DNA from: Cymodocea nodosa
Lineage: Eukaryota > Streptophyta > Magnoliopsida > Alismatales > Cymodoceaceae
Assembly (NCBI GenBank): GCA_036874045.1
Contig: CM072345.1
Span: 14,042,001 to 14,106,000 of the forward strand
Reading direction: 5' to 3'
DNA length: 64,000 nucleotides
The notes below the pieces were generated by a model, which was not told where the DNA came from, made no database searches, and saw nothing but the letters and a program-made list of their open reading frames with translations. Shown one piece after another: positions 62,201 through 64,000 of the stretch; position 1 is the first letter of the stretch, and each line of letters starts with the position of its first letter. The position numbers and the translations under genes were made by a program.

Positions 62201-63964
62201 CAAGGAATGTTGGGTTTTTTTTGGAAGATTTCCAGGCTTTTTTATACCATCTCCTCTGAAATTTCCATTGATAGTTGGTATCTCTTTTTTTCATAGGACT
62301 GAAACCTGATATGATACAAATACTAGATACTATGTTATGGATTACTGTATTTTATGGCTGAATCCCATGCTTAAAAATCATGTGCAACAGAAAAAGGCAC
62401 AGCTAATTATGACAACATAAGTACAATTGGATACCTCCAGCCACAAAGGAGGGTGCAATCATGAAAGAGAGCTGTCCTTGTAACTTCAAGTAGGGGCTTA
62501 ACAACATCTTCCTGAAATAAAATTTAAATTGAAGAATGAATAGAAGGATCAATAAAATAAATAAACAATTGGAACCAGAGCTAATCTATATATTTTCTGA
62601 TCTAGATACATCATCACACCCATAGCATAGTAGAAGTCACCGTGATAAATTTGATATCATGCTAGTTTGAGTAAAAAGGGCACCACAGATAACAAGGATC
62701 AAGGGAGGTCAGTCTGTTTACCACATCAACATGGCAAAGCACAACACGAAGTTTAAAGTTCTTTTGCAATTCTCTTATCCTAAAATACAAGTAGTCTGGA
62801 TGGAGTAGATGATACCGGAGACTGCAAACAATACCCAGGTAATCAGACAAATCTGAGAGCAAATAGAGATTCCTTATTTCATTGATAAAGTTGATTTGAA
62901 TAAAAGATTGAAAACTGGGTAGCAATCATTGTTCTGCCATATTTCGGCAGATTACTTAGAATTTGGAATTTAAATATCGTGGAAAGATCCATTGTTCATG
63001 CAATAAAACGAGGAGGTAAGAACATGGTCCAGCCAATATTATAATTTACAAATAGGGGATATTACCGCGTAGCCAGCAGTTCTTATATATTTATAAAACT
63101 ATTGTGACAAAGATTTTCACTCTGGTCTACAATGAACTGTAGAAATATTATACTTATATTGTTCATGCAAAGGGTTTAGTTTCTCATGGCAGAGAGATTT
63201 TTCCAAAAACCTCGTATTATGTGTCTTTTCCTTGTGGCCTCTATATATAGAACATAAAATCCTGTAATTTAAACGCCATGCTAACTAGCATCAGGACTTA
63301 AAGAATATCAACATAGAAATCACAGCTACAAGAAAGACAGCTAACAAGCACCTCAAGTACAAGGCACACGAGTTCTGTCCCAGCAAGTAATCGCAAACCA
63401 CATCTGCAAACACCCACTTGACATTTCTTATGTGCTTGAGCAAAGGATTCCCTTTCTGCAAACACAAAAAACATGACAGAGTTTCGTCAACTCTACCAAT
63501 AACTAGTTATAGACGAACAAAAGCAAAAAAGGGGTGAGAAAGAGAGAACCGGACCTGCCTATGGCTCACAAGGATAGCATTGCGGTTTTGACCAGTTATA
63601 GACCCCGATGACGAAGCAGACACGGTCGCAGCATCGTTCCTGCAAAATCGACGCCTTCAGCTTACGTTCTGCCAAATCAAGATGGAAATGAGATAATCAA
63701 TCACCTCTGCTCTTGTTCGTGTTCCGTTGGTGGCGTCGGAGGAGGAGGAGGTGTGTAGAACTCTGTGGACTTGATGTAAGAGAAAGCTTGAGCGAAGGAG
63801 CCCGCGGTGGCAATGCCAGTGCCGGAAGTTGAAGGTGACGCAGACGAGGAGAAAGAAATACCGCTGCAGGAAAGATCGCCGATGGATGGAATAGTTATCG
63901 TACTCTTCTTTATGTTCTTCTCATCCTGCTTCTCCTGCTGCTGCTTCTGTTGGCAATCCTCCAT
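59262..63964 (-). CDS. ERCC1: DNA excision repair protein ERCC1 (RAD10), 9 exons
   Basis: Exons 63964-63705, 63639-63555, 63455-63352, 62821-62722, 62511-62435, 60682-60583, 60059-59988, 59808-59740 and 59597-59262; 1203 bases, 400 residues, close to Arabidopsis ERCC1. ERCC1 pairs with XPF (RAD1/UVH1) to make the 5' incision in nucleotide excision repair and acts in recombination and crosslink repair. After a Ser/Pro-rich start come the XPA-binding and nuclease-like domain ([66 protein letters not shown]) and the helix-hairpin-helix pair ([10 protein letters not shown] and [18 protein letters not shown], about 258-300) that binds XPF. As in other ERCC1 proteins the nuclease residues are absent. 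The plant-type tail of about 100 residues after FHEPFRR is retained. The start is the first ATG, 63964. Confidence 0.96.
61190..62220. other. ERCC1 intron 5 segment, possible transposon relic
   Basis: About 1 kb of the 1752-base intron is less A+T rich than other introns here and purine-biased on the plus strand (runs such as GGGAGAGGTGTGAGGAGAGG). It has broken frames on both strands but no recognisable domain, and no terminal repeats were found. It reads like the leader or LTR of an old retroelement, but this is inference only. Confidence 0.3.
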
Positions 63965-64000
63965 TACCGTAGGCGTGAAAGGAGAAGACCGTTTAGCGCG

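Noticed and set aside
1-64000. CRISPR array, operons, bacterial promoters or ribosome binding sites
   Set aside because: The introns, TATA-type promoters and plant gene families show this is plant nuclear DNA; no regularly spaced repeat-spacer pattern exists.

Overview
The window is nuclear DNA of a flowering plant, most likely a monocot. Genes are interrupted by many GT-AG introns. Core promoters with TATA boxes replace operons. Several short or intronless genes (SAUR, the seven-span membrane protein, S40, DUF538, first exon of the alpha/beta hydrolase) are very G+C rich at third positions, while introns and intergenic DNA are A+T rich; this contrast is typical of commelinid monocots. I cannot name the species.

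Layout, left to right. 1-1680: probable right half of a PIF/Harbinger-type DNA transposon whose Myb/SANT-like reading frame runs off the left edge. 4561-4911 (-): a SAUR32-like auxin-response gene. 7030-8004 (+): an intronless seven-span plant membrane protein of unknown function. 11572-11773 (-): a MIR166 hairpin with mature miR166 and its star strand. 17.0-17.8 kb: an A+T-rich repeat whose inverted partner lies at 37.0-37.7 kb. 19244-19987 (-): an S40/DUF584 senescence-regulator gene. 21824-30889 (-): a 14-exon TPR gene orthologous in sequence to HLB1. 32852-35508 (+): a five-exon IGT-family gene, best read as TAC1 (tiller/branch angle). 38301-42218 (+): cytochrome b5. 43553-44050 (+): a DUF538 protein. 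45372-49592 (-): 6-phosphogluconolactonase with a plastid leader and a C-terminal SKL. 50382-55307 (+): an EMB8-like alpha/beta hydrolase, head to head with the previous gene. 55721-57507: a decayed hAT transposon with terminal repeats and target duplication. 59262-63964 (-): ERCC1, the nucleotide-excision-repair nuclease subunit.

The genes do not form a pathway; they are ordinary neighbours in a plant chromosome. Two themes connect parts of the window. Plant architecture and growth regulators are present (SAUR, MIR166, TAC1), and the long introns of HLB1, cytochrome b5, phosphogluconolactonase and perhaps ERCC1 have gathered transposon remains (two Copia relics, one Tourist-like MITE, LTR-like pieces with a nested insertion).

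I found no undescribed multi-gene system. The observations most worth checking are the MIR166 locus, the TAC1 stop codon split by its last intron, the GC-AG intron in HLB1, the dual targeting signals of the phosphogluconolactonase, the inverted repeat family 20 kb apart, and the hAT fossil with its internal tandem array. Exon coordinates were placed by hand from splice consensus, reading frame and recalled family sequence. All coding sums given are divisible by three.
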